64,000 bases of DNA. Origin: Entomortierella parvispora. Taxonomy: Eukaryota > Mortierellomycota > Mortierellomycetes > Mortierellales > Mortierellaceae. Below are positions 33,729-47,489 of the stretch, in pieces. The position numbers were made by a program, and so were the translations under genes. Position 1 is the first letter of the stretch. Each line of letters opens with the position of its first letter. The DNA is taken from positions 2,046,001 through 2,110,000 of the forward strand of contig OY752141.1 in the NCBI GenBank assembly GCA_963573315.1. The letters run 5' to 3'. Under the pieces are notes generated by a model. That model was not told the DNA's origin, searched no databases, and saw only the letters and a list, made by a program, of their open reading frames with translations.

Positions 33729-36700
33729 TTATGCAAATGCAAATCCTGTACTGCACTCTGAGATCGCCGTCAAAAGCTGCTGTCGCAACTCTTCATACGT
33801 CTCGTATTCAGGAAGATCCAACTGGTTAAAGCTACATATCGCAAAGAAAAGAAAACGGAAAAAAAGGTTAGAATCAGCATCGCTACATGTTGCCAAAGAC
33901 AAAACGCTAAAATAAATGCCTGGATTCAAAACCATACCAGGTATGAGCTGAGGGCAATCGCTTGGTCGAAGAAAAGTCCTTGTGAATCTGGAACTTCTGG
34001 ACACCGGAGGTGCCTTGGAGCTGTGAGAAGCCACCAAGAGGGACCTTGGACGTGCCTGTGACAAACTGTAGCAACTTGGCTCTCTCTGTCTGATCAAAGG
34101 ATCGGACAGCTCTCCAGAAGTTTTGGATCTGGGGGCTCGCCTGCGAATAGTTCTGGTACTCCGTATTGTTCTTCCACTCGTCTACGTCGATATCGGGAAG
34201 ACCCGAGATCAACAACTCTAGCTCCTGCTCGTTGAAGATACTAATCAATTGACTTGGGATAATCTCGTGGAAGCCTTGAAGGAACGAGTGGATTTGATCC
34301 TTGATTGCGAGCGTCAACTTCTGCTCTGTGATATACTTGACGTACTCGTGCTTGTTCTCCTCCGTGACAGGGATGTTTCGTCCATTTGGCTTTAGGTCCA
34401 CTGTTTTCGTGTTTCCGAAATCATCTGTCTCTACTGAAAAGGTCTCGTCCACAATGTCCGTAATATCGTTTTCCAGCATCCAAACCAGCGACTTGTAGTA
34501 CTCGGGGTCGACAGCCTCTACATCACGGTAATCCACAGGCCGTCCGAGAATATGCTTGTAGAATGATCGTGTAAAGTAGGCGTCCAAGAGCCGCCCATCA
34601 TAAATGGCTTTTCCAATCACCCGCCCAATGAACTTGAAAAAGAGCAAGTGATCAGAGTTCGCCCAGGACGCACGGTTGGGTTGGTACGTCAACTTGTCGG
34701 CAGCTGAAGTCTTAAACAGCGCGTAATCTGGGTTGAACATCTGTCGAGCCAAAACCTGGAACCATTCGCGCGTCACTCCTCCAGCATCCACACCCTCCTC
34801 GCCATGAAAGTGAACGTTCAGCTTGCTGTGCTTAATCTCCTCTCCTGTTCTTGACTGCAACTGACTGAAACTGTCCACAAACACTCTCTCACGACGAACA
34901 TTCATCGTCAGTTGGCCGTAGTGATCCCTAGCCGAACTTCGCTTATGGAGCTGCTGAGTGAAGTAATTCCGCTTGTTGTCGAACTCGAGCATCTTGGGAT
35001 TGTGAACCAGAAGCGAAAACGACCCGGACATCAATGCGGGGTTGTTCCGGACCATAATGTTCAGGATCTTGCTGTGCTTTTCCGTAAAATCTAAGAAAAG
35101 CTCCTCCGTCGAATTGCTCGTTGCCTTGCATTCCTCCTCCTCCATCTCGAGTGTCGATGGTCTCAATCCCACATATTTACAGACGACCATAAAAGACTCG
35201 ATCAACGGAAGCAACACCGTCGCCACATGGATCATATCACTCCGCTCATGGATCAACTCCAATGTCTCGCCCACCTTGGACCAAAGGCCGTGGAACGAGA
35301 GGTTGTCGTAGATCTGAGTCGCCTTCTCCTCATCTTTGTTAAGCTTAGATGCTCCAGAGTGAATGTCACGTAGGGATCTCGGCAAGACGGCATCCGCCTC
35401 CTCAGGATCCAGTGTAGGTGCCAACTCGATGTTGACGACCTGCGCCGATGCTGGCAAAGTAGGTGCCTGCTTTCTAGAGTACATGTAGTCGATTGTCTTG
35501 AGAACCCGAAGAAGCTTGGCTTGCTTCGAGGAAGCTGGGGAGAATTTCTCGAGGGCCATTCCTTGAACTTCGACACCGCTCATTGCGTTGGACAGAGTTT
35601 GAGATAACGTATCAAGATTCTCCAGAATGCCGGCACCAAGGTCGCGGGCAGAGCGGATGAGTTCACCTGTAATGGCTTCACGAGCTCCGGGTATCACCGA
35701 TAGATTCTGGATCACAGAGAGTGTGTACTGGAAGGTCCTGCTTGAGCACTCGCCTGCAGTCAATACCCGGACAACCATTTGGACGCAGTGCTCAGGGATC
35801 ACTGGGGGCTTTAGTGCTGGGGGCTCCGAGTCGCTGGACTTTGTGTCGTCTTGGCCTTCTGCCTTTGGCGCCTCGACCATAGGAGACACTGTCGAACTCG
35901 AGGTGCCTTCTACAGCTGGCGTCGAGCTTGAGTCAGATGCAACTACTGTTGATGAAGCAGGCTCGGCGGAGGTCGAAGCACTTTCTGCATTTCCTGCTGT
36001 CAAGGGAGCTTCTTCCGCCGTCTTGTCCTTCTTTTCAGCGGCTGCAGCTTTGTCTTCCGATTCGTCCTTAGCGAGTGTTGCCAATGGGCGACAAACAACA
36101 GACAGAACCATCATCAAAAGCTCCATCAGGGCCGAATTCTCTACAAAGGTAGGTCTCTCCAAAAGATCCAGCAAGAGCACGATGGGGTATTTGCTGGTGC
36201 TCGACACTGGCTCCTTGCCCTTACCCTTCTTGGATGGGGAAGGTCGCTTCATGGTGATGATTTCGTTCTCCGTCAAGAAGAAGGTTGCAGCCTGGACATT
36301 GTAGGTAACAATATAGTACAGCGCATCCAGGGTTCGGCGCGCTACAAGATTTGGTACATTGTCCATGGCCGCAGAAGATGGAGTCGGGCCTGTCGTCACT
36401 ACGGCTCCCTTGCCCTTGTGTGAGTGTTGGGTCTTGAGAATAGGCTTGCCACGAAGAGACATTTGTGCAAAGCTCTTGTCGACTGCTGCCAAATCCGCCC
36501 CACCATCCTGAAGAATCGATAGCAGGAGAGACAGTAACTCGGCTCGAGTCTTGCTGTTCTCGCATAGGTTGACCAAAAGCTTGTTGAGAATGTTCTTGGT
36601 CAGAGACTGGGGCAAAAACATCAAGCGTACAAGCGTGGCGAGAGAAGATTTGTCAACAAGTTGAATAGCATCCCGTGGAACCACCGCCTTCTTAGCCGCC

Positions 36701-39700
36701 GTGGCCGTAGCTGCAGATCCAGCTGCAGCACCCGATCCGCTACCAGCTCCCAATCGCGCATCACGGAGTCCTTGGAAGTGTCTGGGCAAATTCTCGAGCA
36801 ATGTTGAAGCCTCGGTAGATCCTGCGCCACGACTGCCACCAACTTGATACAGCTGTCGCAGCTGAGGAACTAGGCGAGCAAGATTGTAGTCACTAAAGGC
36901 TGATAGTAAAGGTTCAGAAGGAGCAACATTTCCAGCAGCGCCATCTTGTCCTCTCATGATCTCGTCCAGCTCAGCTCGCATGTTCTGTGGGAGAGCGTCC
37001 AAAAATTCTGGGTTGATGGCAGTTGCGGACGATGCTGGTTGCTGTGCTGTTGGAGCAGGAGGTCGTTGAGCTTGCAAGTAGTCATTATAGACTTCACGTC
37101 GCATCTCTTCTGGCAGTGCCTCCAAAAACTCTGGGTCGATGTCGCTATCCGTGATATCCACCATCTCGCCATCGATCCGAACAAGGCGACGAGGAGGTGC
37201 CTCGGGTTCTGCTGGTGCCTGTGGTTCTGTTGCTGGTGCGACTTCGCCTTCAACTTCCATCGCGGTGGAGACTGTTCCTTCTGGCGCGTTAGCCTGTGCT
37301 TCTGCAAGACGAGCCGCGGCAGCAGCCTCCTCCTCCTCCTTCTTGGCCTTTTCCGCCTCCTCTTCGGCCTTCTTCTTCTCCTCAGCGACTCTCTTCCGCT
37401 CGGCTTCGGCCTTGCGACGTTGTTCCTGCTCCTCTGCATCCCGCAAATTCTTAAGGCGTAGCTCTTCCTTAGCGAGAGGCAGCAAAGCATTAACGACATG
37501 GTTTACGAGTCTTGTTGCTTTGCTCTGAGCAGTAGCGCCGTACATCATGCGGCATTCTTGGGTCCATCGCTGAGAAGTTGAGAAAGGAACAAAGTCATGA
37601 ACGATGCTAAACATATCACCCTTGCTGGTAGAGCTGGCCTCTCCTGGCTCCTGAAGCGTGGAAGCAGATCCGCCAATGGCTCCACCCTGAGGAGGCGCGG
37701 TTGCAAAAGTCATGGTGGCAGGCTGAAGATGGACGTGGCTGTGGCCATGACCCTGGCCATGGATATGACCGTGACCGTGGTTAACCTCAACTCGAATGGC
37801 TCCACCGTTCCCTGCACGAATGGCGCCTCCGTTCAACAACGTGCCAATGAAATGAGATGCATCGGCCCCAAAGAGTTCGTCGATTGCATGCCAATCTGCT
37901 CCAAGACTGCGAGATCCTCCTCGGCGTTGACCCTCCGCCGCAGTATTGGCAGGCGCTGCAGCAGGTTGAGCCAGCAAGGGATGAGTAATGACCTCGTCTG
38001 ACACTTGCAGGAAGGGATTCCTGGCAGGGGCTCCAAGAAGAGGGAAATCTTCGTCCTCAATGTAAGAGAAGCGGCCTTGATCTGCTCCTGCTTCGTTCCA
38101 CAAGAAACCACGATCATCGACCTGGCGACCTGCGGCTCTAGGACGACGGCCACGGAGGTCAACCACTTGCGCACCATTAAGCAGCCCGCCGTCATTGATG
38201 ATAAAGGCCTGATTCATATCCCAACGGCCAGGGCGGCGAACTGGGTCGAATCGCTCAGCATCCTCCATAACGACAATGTCGTCGTCCTCCTCTTCGTCTT
38301 CCTCCAGATCATCGTCGTCCTCATCGTCATCGTCATCGTCATCGTCGTCGTCATCCTCACCCTCATCCATACCGTCGTCATCAGCGGCAAGATTGTGATG
38401 GGCATGGTCGTGTCCGTCGAAGTACTCAGGACCTCCAATGTGGTGGTCATCGTCATCATCGTCAATGACCTCGCCAACCTCATCCTGGCGCAGGAAGATG
38501 GGCCGAGAGCTGTCGTTCCATTCCATCATTTCCTCATCGCCATCGTCGTCGTGATTGAGGGCTTCATGAAGTTCCGCCTCCATCTCTTCGTCGAGGTCAT
38601 CATCTTCGTCACCTTCCATATTTCCGTCTTCATCTTCATCATCGTCATCGTCATCAAGACCTCCGTGACTATGGTGGTGGAAAGGGTTGCGATCGACAGC
38701 TTCCTCGAGTTCCTCGTCATCATCCTCGTCATCGCTAAGGTCCTCCTCCGAGAGGTCACTAGCATCACTCGCAGTTTCCTCCTCATATTCTTCGCCTTCA
38801 AACATGTCCTCGTCGCCAGAAGAGTCGCCAGACTCGCCGTCTTCCTCCGATTCAATGTTGGCGCCATCAAACATGCCCAGGGAAGAGTTTCGATACAGAT
38901 CTGGAGCATCATCCCCTGATCCAGTGCCGCTTCCGGTTCCTGAGAGGGGTGTAGATTGACGACGAGCTTTGACTGCGCTAGGATCTGCAGCTCTACTCAT
39001 CTTCAGTGAGAGCTTGGTGAGGTGTTCCAAAGGTTTTAAAACGGCGTTGACTAGAACTCTGGCGTGCGGGTAGTTGAGGTCAATGTCCGAAATCACGTTG
39101 GTCAGAACCATGATGAAGTTCTTTTCCAACATGACCTTAACAATATTGATCGACATGTCCTCGTTGGGTTTAGCAGCCGCTCCAGCCTGAGAAGAAGCAC
39201 CGAGAATCTTGTAGCTCAACTCTGACAGAGACAGAAATCTGCCGTACTTGAGTTCCACAGGCTCTGTAGATCCGACAGCATCCTTGAATGAGCGGATGAT
39301 GCCATCAACGACAAAGCGGCGTACTTGGACGATTTCACTGAAGGGCTTCTGCTCCTCTTCTTCGTCACTGTTGGAGCACATGGCGACAAGTACGGATGAG
39401 GCAAAGTTGGATTCGATAGAGTGCTTTCGAAGCTCGGCATCGCTGGACTGAGCCACAGTTCCACGGTATGGGATGAGGTCGTTTAGGAGATAGCTGAGCC
39501 AGTTGGCTCTTGGCTTGCTGGCGACCGCAGAGTCTTTGCTTCCCTTTCTGCGAGAGTAATTCATCAAGTCCATCTTGCATGACGGGTACGAGATCAACAG
39601 CTCGTTCAAGCACTGCAGCAAGAAGCACCGATGAACAAAGTTGGCATCATGTGGCGCTGGTTCTGCTGCGGAAGTTGGTTTCTCATTCAACGACAAGTCC

Positions 39701-42700
39701 CCAGCAGGAGTGATCGCAGTTTCAGCCGGTGCTGCAGGTGGTGCAGGTGCTGCAGGTGTACCGGCAGCCGGGGCAACAGCAACGACAGGGGCACTGACTG
39801 TGGCTGAGGAACGAATCTTAAGGAGCTCAGACACAAGATAATGCACCACAGTCTCAGAGATCTCCGAAGAATATTTCTTGGATGCATCCGTGATGGGCTT
39901 TGCAGCGGCGGTGGCGACAGCTAAAGCGGAAGCAGAAGCTGGATCGCTTGATGCTTCCTTCGCAGCGGATTCCTTGTCCTTGTCATCGTCCTTGGAGGCT
40001 TTATCTGGTTCAGCAGTAACCTCGCCACCCTCCTTGGGCTCGTCCTTGCCGGCGTCGGGCTTTGCAGGGGTGACAGCTTTGGCAAGTGAAAGCTGAAATG
40101 TTCTGTAGGCGGGGTCGTATTTTGAGACTTTGCAGGTGCTAAGTGTACCCGCGATGAAGGCATCGAGGTCTCGAAGACCCAAAAAGTTATTGTGGCGAAG
40201 ATAGGCTTGAATATCGCCCGTCCTTGGTCGAGAAGGTTGAGAAAACCAGCGCACGATCTCACGTTCCATGGTCAACTGCAAGACTGAAGTATCCTCGATG
40301 ATATGACGCATGATCATGATGATGAAGCTCTGTTGTCCTTGGACGCCAATCCTGTCAGGTTTTAACGTCGAAAAGACCAAATCCAACCCATTGGCCTTCA
40401 AGAAATCCATCGCAAGACTGTGGTGCCTAGTTAGACGCACCAGAATGCGAAGTGCTGAAAGTGCAATGACCTTGGTAAGGTCTTCCTGCTTGAGAAGCAC
40501 AATGCAATGCTGGAGAAGAGTTTCCTTGTCAGCGGGTGAGACAATATCCACCTTCATGGTCTTGTCAGCCTCTGCAGCCTTCGCCTTTGCTTCTGCTGAT
40601 CCCTCGTCTGGCACTTCCTTAGGCTCGTCAGTGAGAGAGAGGAAGCTCTCGATTATTAGAAGTAACGGTGAGATCCACGAGTTGTCCTTCTGAGGCAGAT
40701 GGCCATTGACAGCATCCGTCAAAATGGACATCAGCAAAGGTGACAATGTCGCTCCATGCTCTTCCAACTGGGACTGGATGGTAACGTCTCCAAAAAGTAG
40801 GGCCAGCAATCTCAATCGAGCACCAAATGCCTTGCCTGCCATATCATCCTTGATGTTCTGGGCCTTGCTGGCAGCCTCCACCTCCTTCACGAGCTGCACC
40901 AAAACCGTGCTCTCCTTTTCCTTGCAGAGAAGAACCAATAAATCCCTAACAGAGAAGACAATCTCCTCCACAAAGTCTATCAGCTCCAAAGATCGTGAGA
41001 CTAGAAGAGCTCTTAGGGCCTCTCTGCCCTCCTTCAGAGCCTCCTTATTTGTCTCGAACTGTGCCAGAGCAGCCTTGTACTCGTCTTCCTTAGAGGGTCC
41101 TGCTGAGCTCGAGTTTCCGCCCTCGATGTCGATAACTTCCTCCGCCTTTTGAGACGATGCCCCATCCATAGACGACAAAACTTCGACTTCCACAGATTCT
41201 TGAGTATGAGGTTCGCCGGAGGATTCCCTGTCAGACATTGTAACGTCCACGGCACGCGACATCTCCAAGGCCTGTCGTAGCATTTCGTCCTCGTCATCGT
41301 CCTCGTCTTCGTCATCGTCGTCGATATCAAAGTCCTCGTCCTCGTCATGGTTTTCATCGTCGTCATCATCTCCCTCGCTATCAGAATCGTGTTCTTCGTC
41401 GTCTTCATCGTCTTCGTCATCCTCGTCAGATGCAACAAGAGGTTCGGGTGAGGTCGGTCTTGGAGCAGATTCTACAGTCGCTCCCGTACTGGATGCGGCG
41501 GCCTCAGAAGAATCCGCAACAGTTGCCTCGGTGGAGGTCTCTGTTGCGGTAGTAGCAGGCGCATCAGACGACGATGAACCGGAAGGAGCAGCAGTAGCGG
41601 TGGCGGCTGCCTCAAGAGCAGCAGCTCGAGCGGCAGCATCCTCACGTTCTTGTTCGTAATGAGCGGCAGCCACGACATCAGGATGTGTGAGCAGGTATTC
41701 TGTAGCTCTTTCCAGCTGATTGGCACTGCGTGTCAAGGCATGCTCGGCGGCCGTGCGAGGGAACCCCATGTCGAGCAATGTCGCAACACTAGCAGCATCT
41801 GGAACCAAAGGTCTGGCGCCAAAGATGTTGGGCGTCACTCCCCCAGTGACAACAGTAGGAGCAGGAGTTGCAGCCACAGGAGGCTTGGTCTCTCCGCCAG
41901 CCTTGAGAATGTTGATGACCGTCTGAATCAATTTCCGAACAAGAGAAGTTGGACACTTGTTGAGCTCTTTGTCTACCCAAAGCCTTTGAACGCGCTCCAG
42001 GACAGAAAGTCGCACTTCGACGATGAACTCGTAAGGATTGAAGAACCCCTCTCCCCTGTTCTTGTCATCCTTGGTTGTCAGGGGTCCAGTATTGGGCGAC
42101 TCTTGAAGCAGCGCAGAGGATGTGAGAGTCTGCAGGACGCTCAAGATAACTTCGATCGAAGCAAACACGCTTGCCAAATTCTCTTTCTGGACGCCTTCCA
42201 AGACCTTGGCAGACGACTGAAGTCTTGAAGCTTCCGACCAAAGAGAGTCCAGGGCTGCATACAGTGTGTCCAAACCTCCTACTCTCACAAATGCCACAAC
42301 CACGGTAGTTTGTAAGGCAGCTGGATTACGATCGTCCAAAAACAGGAATGGCAGCAATTGGAGCATCGTGTTCAAGTAGGAATGTCTATCGCTGTCCGCT
42401 GCGTTCACTGTAAAGGAGATGAAGTATTCGTGGGTTAGTAGAAGTCACCTGCGACTCAAAAACAACAAACGGGCGGAAATGCAAGGGGGGCTTACGGATT
42501 CTGTTAATAGTAATATGCGATTGCAAAACCTTCGACAGCGAATCCGCAATCTTGAATGCATTCATCCGATGAGCAGCTTCCACCTCACGGCGACTGTAGA
42601 GCAATTTTGTGATGCCTATGATAAGAAGTGGATGTTAATACCATGGTGATCCCAAACTGAAGCGTAGAAAACCATTGAGGGGGCCAATTACCTTGATACA

Positions 42701-45700
42701 TTGGAGTGATGTAATGAGGGATCTGGGACAGAACAAACTTGAAGTACTTGGTATTGATGGCGCTCGGAGAATACATGTCTATAATTGGAAGAGCAGTCTT
42801 CATTTCCTCACTTTCCCCTGACGGCTCCTCGTAGTACTCAAGAACAGTTCCTGGGACCAGCAAGGGGTTGGTTGTCTTCTTGGCCTTCGGGTTCGGGTCA
42901 TTCCAGTTTGAGCGCAAAACACGCTTAAGAGCAATACACTCCCAAACACACATTCTATGGATTAATAATAAGTCACATATCAGCAAATGGGCCCTGTGTC
43001 GCACTCATTACATCTTCCCGACTAGGTCACTCACCTGTGAAGCTGTCCGAGCCCTGACAAGGCCAGATCACCCTGTGCCTTCACAAAAGCCGCCAATACA
43101 GATCCAGAGTTACGTCCGTGAGCAAAGGCTGGGGCACAATACATGTCTGAGAGCAGTCCGCTAAGGGCGTGAAGATTGATCAAGGCCCGAAGCATGGTGT
43201 TTCCGCGTTCAATATCTTCCTCTCTTGATGCTACAGTTGACAACAGAGTTAATACCTGGGAGTAAACATCATGATAAATCGGATCTCTTACACTCTCTCT
43301 AGCACAGCAAATGGATATTACCTGATATATCGATGTACTGAGCCAAATCCGAACCAGGATTCTCACTTTCCAGCAATGGCTTAACCACCAAGAGAAGCTT
43401 ATTGACATCATTCACAACGGCAACCATAGCCACCCCTGGATTCGACTCGCTTAGGAGCTTCAGCAAATGCGACAGCGTAAAGAAGGCAGAGGTGTTGGCC
43501 AAATCGTACGGAAGAGTCGGAAGAGAGTAAAACTGCATCAAGAGCTCGATTCCGTTCGCCTTCAAAAAATCCTTCGCGTTGGCTGTGTTTTGGAAAAAAC
43601 TTTCGCAGAACTAAACAAAGGGAGCAAGGTGATCTTTAGTAAAGGATTGCGATTGTGCGTGGGATTAGTTCATATAGCCTCATTACTTACTCGCGCTGCT
43701 CCTTCTATAAGCTGAGCAACAAGACAATCTTTCCGGTCGTCCTTGTTAGTGTCCTCCTCAACAACTACACCCAGAGCAGGTGCATCGACGGCACGAGTCT
43801 TTTGGAGCGAGCACAGAGCTTTGTCGGCGTCCGAAATTTCATCAGGCCCGCACATCTTCAACACCTTCTTCAACATAGCTTCAATCTCGTCCATGATCGA
43901 TGCCTTCAGGGTAGGCTGGTGGCGCACCAGTTCGTCCATAGAAATGCCCAGAGTAGATGCGACATCATTGTCCTGGAAAGCACGGACATGAGGCAAGGAT
44001 GTAAAGATGTCAAAGAACTTTTTGAAATGAAATTCTTTGGTGATCATCTCCAATCCTGCAGAGTTGAGGCACATGGCCCCAAATGCTCCGGGTAGATTAA
44101 TGGCGACATCGGTCGATGCTGGAATATCCTTTGACAAGCTTGCAAGTAGTGTCTGCGGTATCTTTGCCTCCTGCAGGATAGAGAGCGAAGTCGGCTCGTT
44201 ATGGATGAAAGAAGTCATCGTGTTGATTGCTAAAATGGTCATACAAAAGAACTGAAGTCAGAATACGGCATAAGAAACGATACTCAAAAGCAGGGTAGAG
44301 GTAAATGATATCTATACCATGGGCATAAACAGAGGTTCCAAGACTTGAGGGATTCTCCATGACATCTTTTAAAGTGCTAGGAAGTGATGTGTCGATCAAA
44401 TTGCGAAGGCCTTCCTGCGTGCCAGGGCTCTGCATCATGTGAATAACAAATTTGAACATCGCCTTCAACAGAGCCGTCTTTTCGAAAGGTATGGGCGACT
44501 CTTCCTCTGACAAAATATGAAGTAAAAAAACAGAAAATATAAGTTAAGGGCTCATATAGAACAACGTGTTTTTCATTTAGGTACCAGACAGTACCTTTCT
44601 GACTGTCGCCGGCTACAGTTGTCACGCCAGACATTTGTGTCGCTTCCGCCTGCTTTACGAGTTTGAGCGAATCATCAACTTCTTCCTTGATTCTAGCTAC
44701 AAGAGAAGCAAGTCCAGCTGAATTGCAAAATGAGGTAAATGCCGAACTAAAGCCATACACAAGACTGTCCAGAATAGAAACGCTTTTTGTAACGTTCTAG
44801 AAGAGCAAGTGGTAGTCAGATATATATTCCCCATTTACACCAAAGAGAGAGGGCTATTAGGACATTGTGGGTTCTCACCTTCAACTGGGGGGCATGCTTG
44901 TTCGATAGTAATTGCAGTAAGACTGGAACAAGACCGGCAGAGATGACCATGTTGCCTCCGGTCTGAGAGCTGATGATATAGGACACAAATATGAACAACG
45001 AGTCCACGAATTCCTGCGGGTAGGGTACTGGGGTTTGAAAAACAATAAAAGAATGTCGTAAGTACACAAAATCAAACAAAGCATGCGATATCAGTTCAGG
45101 CCAATGTAACGCACCATTTTCAGAGTCCAACCCTGAAACTACTTTCCGCAGGGCATAAAGGAGAACTCCATGGCTCGCTGAAGCGTTGATTGCAGTCAAC
45201 ACGTCCAGCTGTTTGTTCCTCAAATGAGCCAATCCGTCGAGAGCAAAGAGTGCCACAGTTTGCAGATTCTAAAAATTTGAAATACACGGTCAGAGAGAGT
45301 TGAAATTGCATGGATTGGGGCACGCCTTCGGGCCATCACTTACGTATGGCACTTTATGGTCAGGGTGGATGAGATCAGTCAGGCTCTGGATAATTTCTGG
45401 CTCGAACACAAAAAACTTTTCGACGACAATAGCCTCGGAAAGAACATGAGACATTACGGCGATGGCGAGTATACGAATTGTCAGAAGGCGGTGCCGACTG
45501 GCAGGATCGCTAATGCCAGTTGCAATTCTAATCCTGCACAACAATTGAAATTGCTGCTCCTCGGGAACCTTGTATTCCTTGATGAGATGCTCAAGAATTT
45601 GATAATCTGTTGCGCCAAGCTGCTTCACATTCGCAGAGTGGACCACAACCACGCCCTCGCTTGCAGCTGCGGTTGCGGTGTTGTTGTTTGCTGCAGAATT

Positions 45701-47159
45701 TGAGGCACCAGAGCTAGATGCACGCCTCTGCTTTCCTGGAGTAGGTGGGACAAGGTTATCGCTTGTGGTCAAGCTGCCGGCAGCGTCCGGGGAAGTCGGT
45801 GGAACTGATGTGAAAGAATCGGCGGTTGCTGGCTTTGAAATGGATATCGTCCTGTAAAACTGAAAGTTGAGTTCCGTGAGGGCTTCCGGGATGTCGACAT
45901 TGTCCATAGCAAGCTGCTGAAGATCCAGTCCTAGTTCCCTGTTTCCCCATGAATGAGCCAGAGCTAGAAGTCGGTCTGGTGAGACGGTGAATATAGAACG
46001 TGCAGACCGCTGCGCACTATGGCGCTGTGCCGGCCTCAAAAGAAGTCGCAAGCAGGCCTCCAGAACATCCAGGTCACGTGCATGTAGCAGATCGTTGAGT
46101 TGCTGTGTTTGAAAGCGTAGAAGAGAAAGGGTCTGATCAGCAAACAATAGATCCCACGAAGGCGAAGCACTTTGCAGACTTTTTTTAACCCAGCCAGTCG
46201 TCGTTTCCCATTGCCGCAGTTACTGCTAAGGGTGCTGGGGGTGTAGACTCCTTGAATATGCTGCTTACCTCGTATGAAGCATACAAATTGCGGTTTGTAC
46301 AGCTCTCCAGCAACAGTCTTGAGAAGTTGATGATCGCCAGGGTCAAGGATCGAGTCTCCGGGGAAAACTCCTTTGGTTGCGGCTTCTTCATATCATGACT
46401 TTTGCAGATGTTTTCCAGAATCTCATCGAATCGGTTGAGAACGCCCACCCAGTGAAACAGGTCGCCTCGGGGCCAAATCCAGTCAGGAGTAGCCTCGACA
46501 TGCTTGGTAATTTCAGACTCGGGACATTCCTTCAAAGAGGAGATTAGGTTCCTGATAGCCAGTGGCTATTATCAGTGAAAAAGAAGAAATATGGCCTAGG
46601 TTAGCGCATTGTCTTTAGATAGAACAGTAAAGAATTTTTGTTGGTAGCACGTAATCCCGCAGCGCCTCTGCCTCAAGGATGTATGTGTACATGGGCGACA
46701 CACCCTTTGCTGCAAAAGAAGACACTGAGAATATGTTGCCTCTCCTTTGATGCTCAAGTGATATGCATGCCGCCCTCATTTGTGATTCAGTGCACTCCTG
46801 ACCACTTTGCATCCCTCGTTCCGATGACAACTCCCAGGCACAGGCATTCTGTGCCAAGCCCTTTCTTCTCACGATGCCTCGACCAAGCTCAAATCCACCC
46901 TTGAGACATGCGACCGCATCGTATTATTTTGGTGAGGTCCGAAAAGCCGTCGAGCAGAGGAGACAATGGCGATTTCGAGCCACCAATGATATGAGTCATG
47001 TCCATTTCTTTCGTCCAGGAATCACGCCCAGTTGGTCAATTGGTTCACTATTGCTAGCCCTCTGGAAGAGTAAGGTGTAGGCGAGCGAGTATACTGTGCA
47101 ATGGAAAGAGCCCTTACCGGTACCGCCAGCTTTTTGACTGGGGTCTTTTTAATCTTCAT
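33729..47159 (-). CDS. TOM1: giant HECT-type E3 ubiquitin ligase, Tom1/HUWE1 family
   Basis: About 14 exons and roughly 3,900 residues. A 14-codon first exon ([14 protein letters not shown], 47159-47118) joins [15 protein letters not shown] after a long intron. The N-terminal armadillo-like DUF908/DUF913 region follows ([38 protein letters not shown]), then a UBA domain ([17 protein letters not shown], about 41.8 kb), a UIM-like helix ([12 protein letters not shown], about 41.27 kb), a large Asp/Glu region (about 38.3-38.8 kb), and the HECT domain ([19 protein letters not shown] to [16 protein letters not shown], ending GFAFA). One exon, 42408-33938, encodes about 2,820 residues. The ligase transfers ubiquitin to misfolded, ribosomal and chromatin proteins in yeast and animals. 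The catalytic Cys codon is divided by the last intron. Confidence 0.94.
33832..33937 (-). other. last intron of the Tom1/HUWE1 gene, splitting the catalytic Cys codon
   Basis: The penultimate exon ends ...HT plus TG (donor GTATGG) and the last exon begins with C TTT AAC (acceptor ATGTAG), rebuilding the active-site Cys of the conserved LPSAHTCFNQLDLP motif. Unspliced transcript would encode [10 protein letters not shown] then a stop, removing the nucleophile and the final 34 residues. Confidence 0.85.
46569..47117 (-). other. long first intron of the Tom1/HUWE1 gene
   Basis: 549 bp from GTAAGG after VP to an AATAG acceptor before LAIRNL, against roughly 60-140 bp for the other introns of the gene. 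It holds a minus-strand frame at 46872-46615 and a plus-strand frame at 46874-47080 that match nothing I know. Possible regulatory intron or relic insertion. Confidence 0.6.
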
Positions 47160-47489
47160 TCAGTCACCTCCAGCCGATTAAAATGAATGAGTTCTCGGTA
47201 ACAGTAGATGAACTTGAGAAGGAGAGACAAAACCCACGGCGTAGAAAAGAAGGGTAGTAGAATGAGCTATGTATTTTGCTGGCGAACACGACTCGAGAAA
47301 AGGTGAAATAGGAACAAAGAAACAAGGTCCGTGTGGGTGAGAACAGTGGGGCGCAAAAGAAGGGAAAGCAGTGACCATCCTCACACACACAAGGACGCGT
47401 GGATGAAGATTTGAAGCCACTGAATGAAAAACCAGTCACGTGCACACACACTCGCGGACACAAAACGTTTTATTGGTGAGCATTCACAA
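47160..47489. promoter_or_regulatory. intergenic region between ESF2 3' end and TOM1 5' end
   Basis: 330 bp holding the promoter of the giant ligase gene on its minus-strand side and the 3' flank of ESF2. No additional gene recognised. Confidence 0.4.

Noticed and set aside
38005-38919. 304-residue hydrophobic frame on the plus strand (Val/Ile runs)
   Set aside because: Reverse complement of the Asp/Glu block of the HECT ligase, whose GAY codons read as Val/Ile; not a membrane protein.
46615-47080. Nested gene in the first intron of TOM1
   Set aside because: Two short frames without domains, splice support or start context. Reported only as an intron property.
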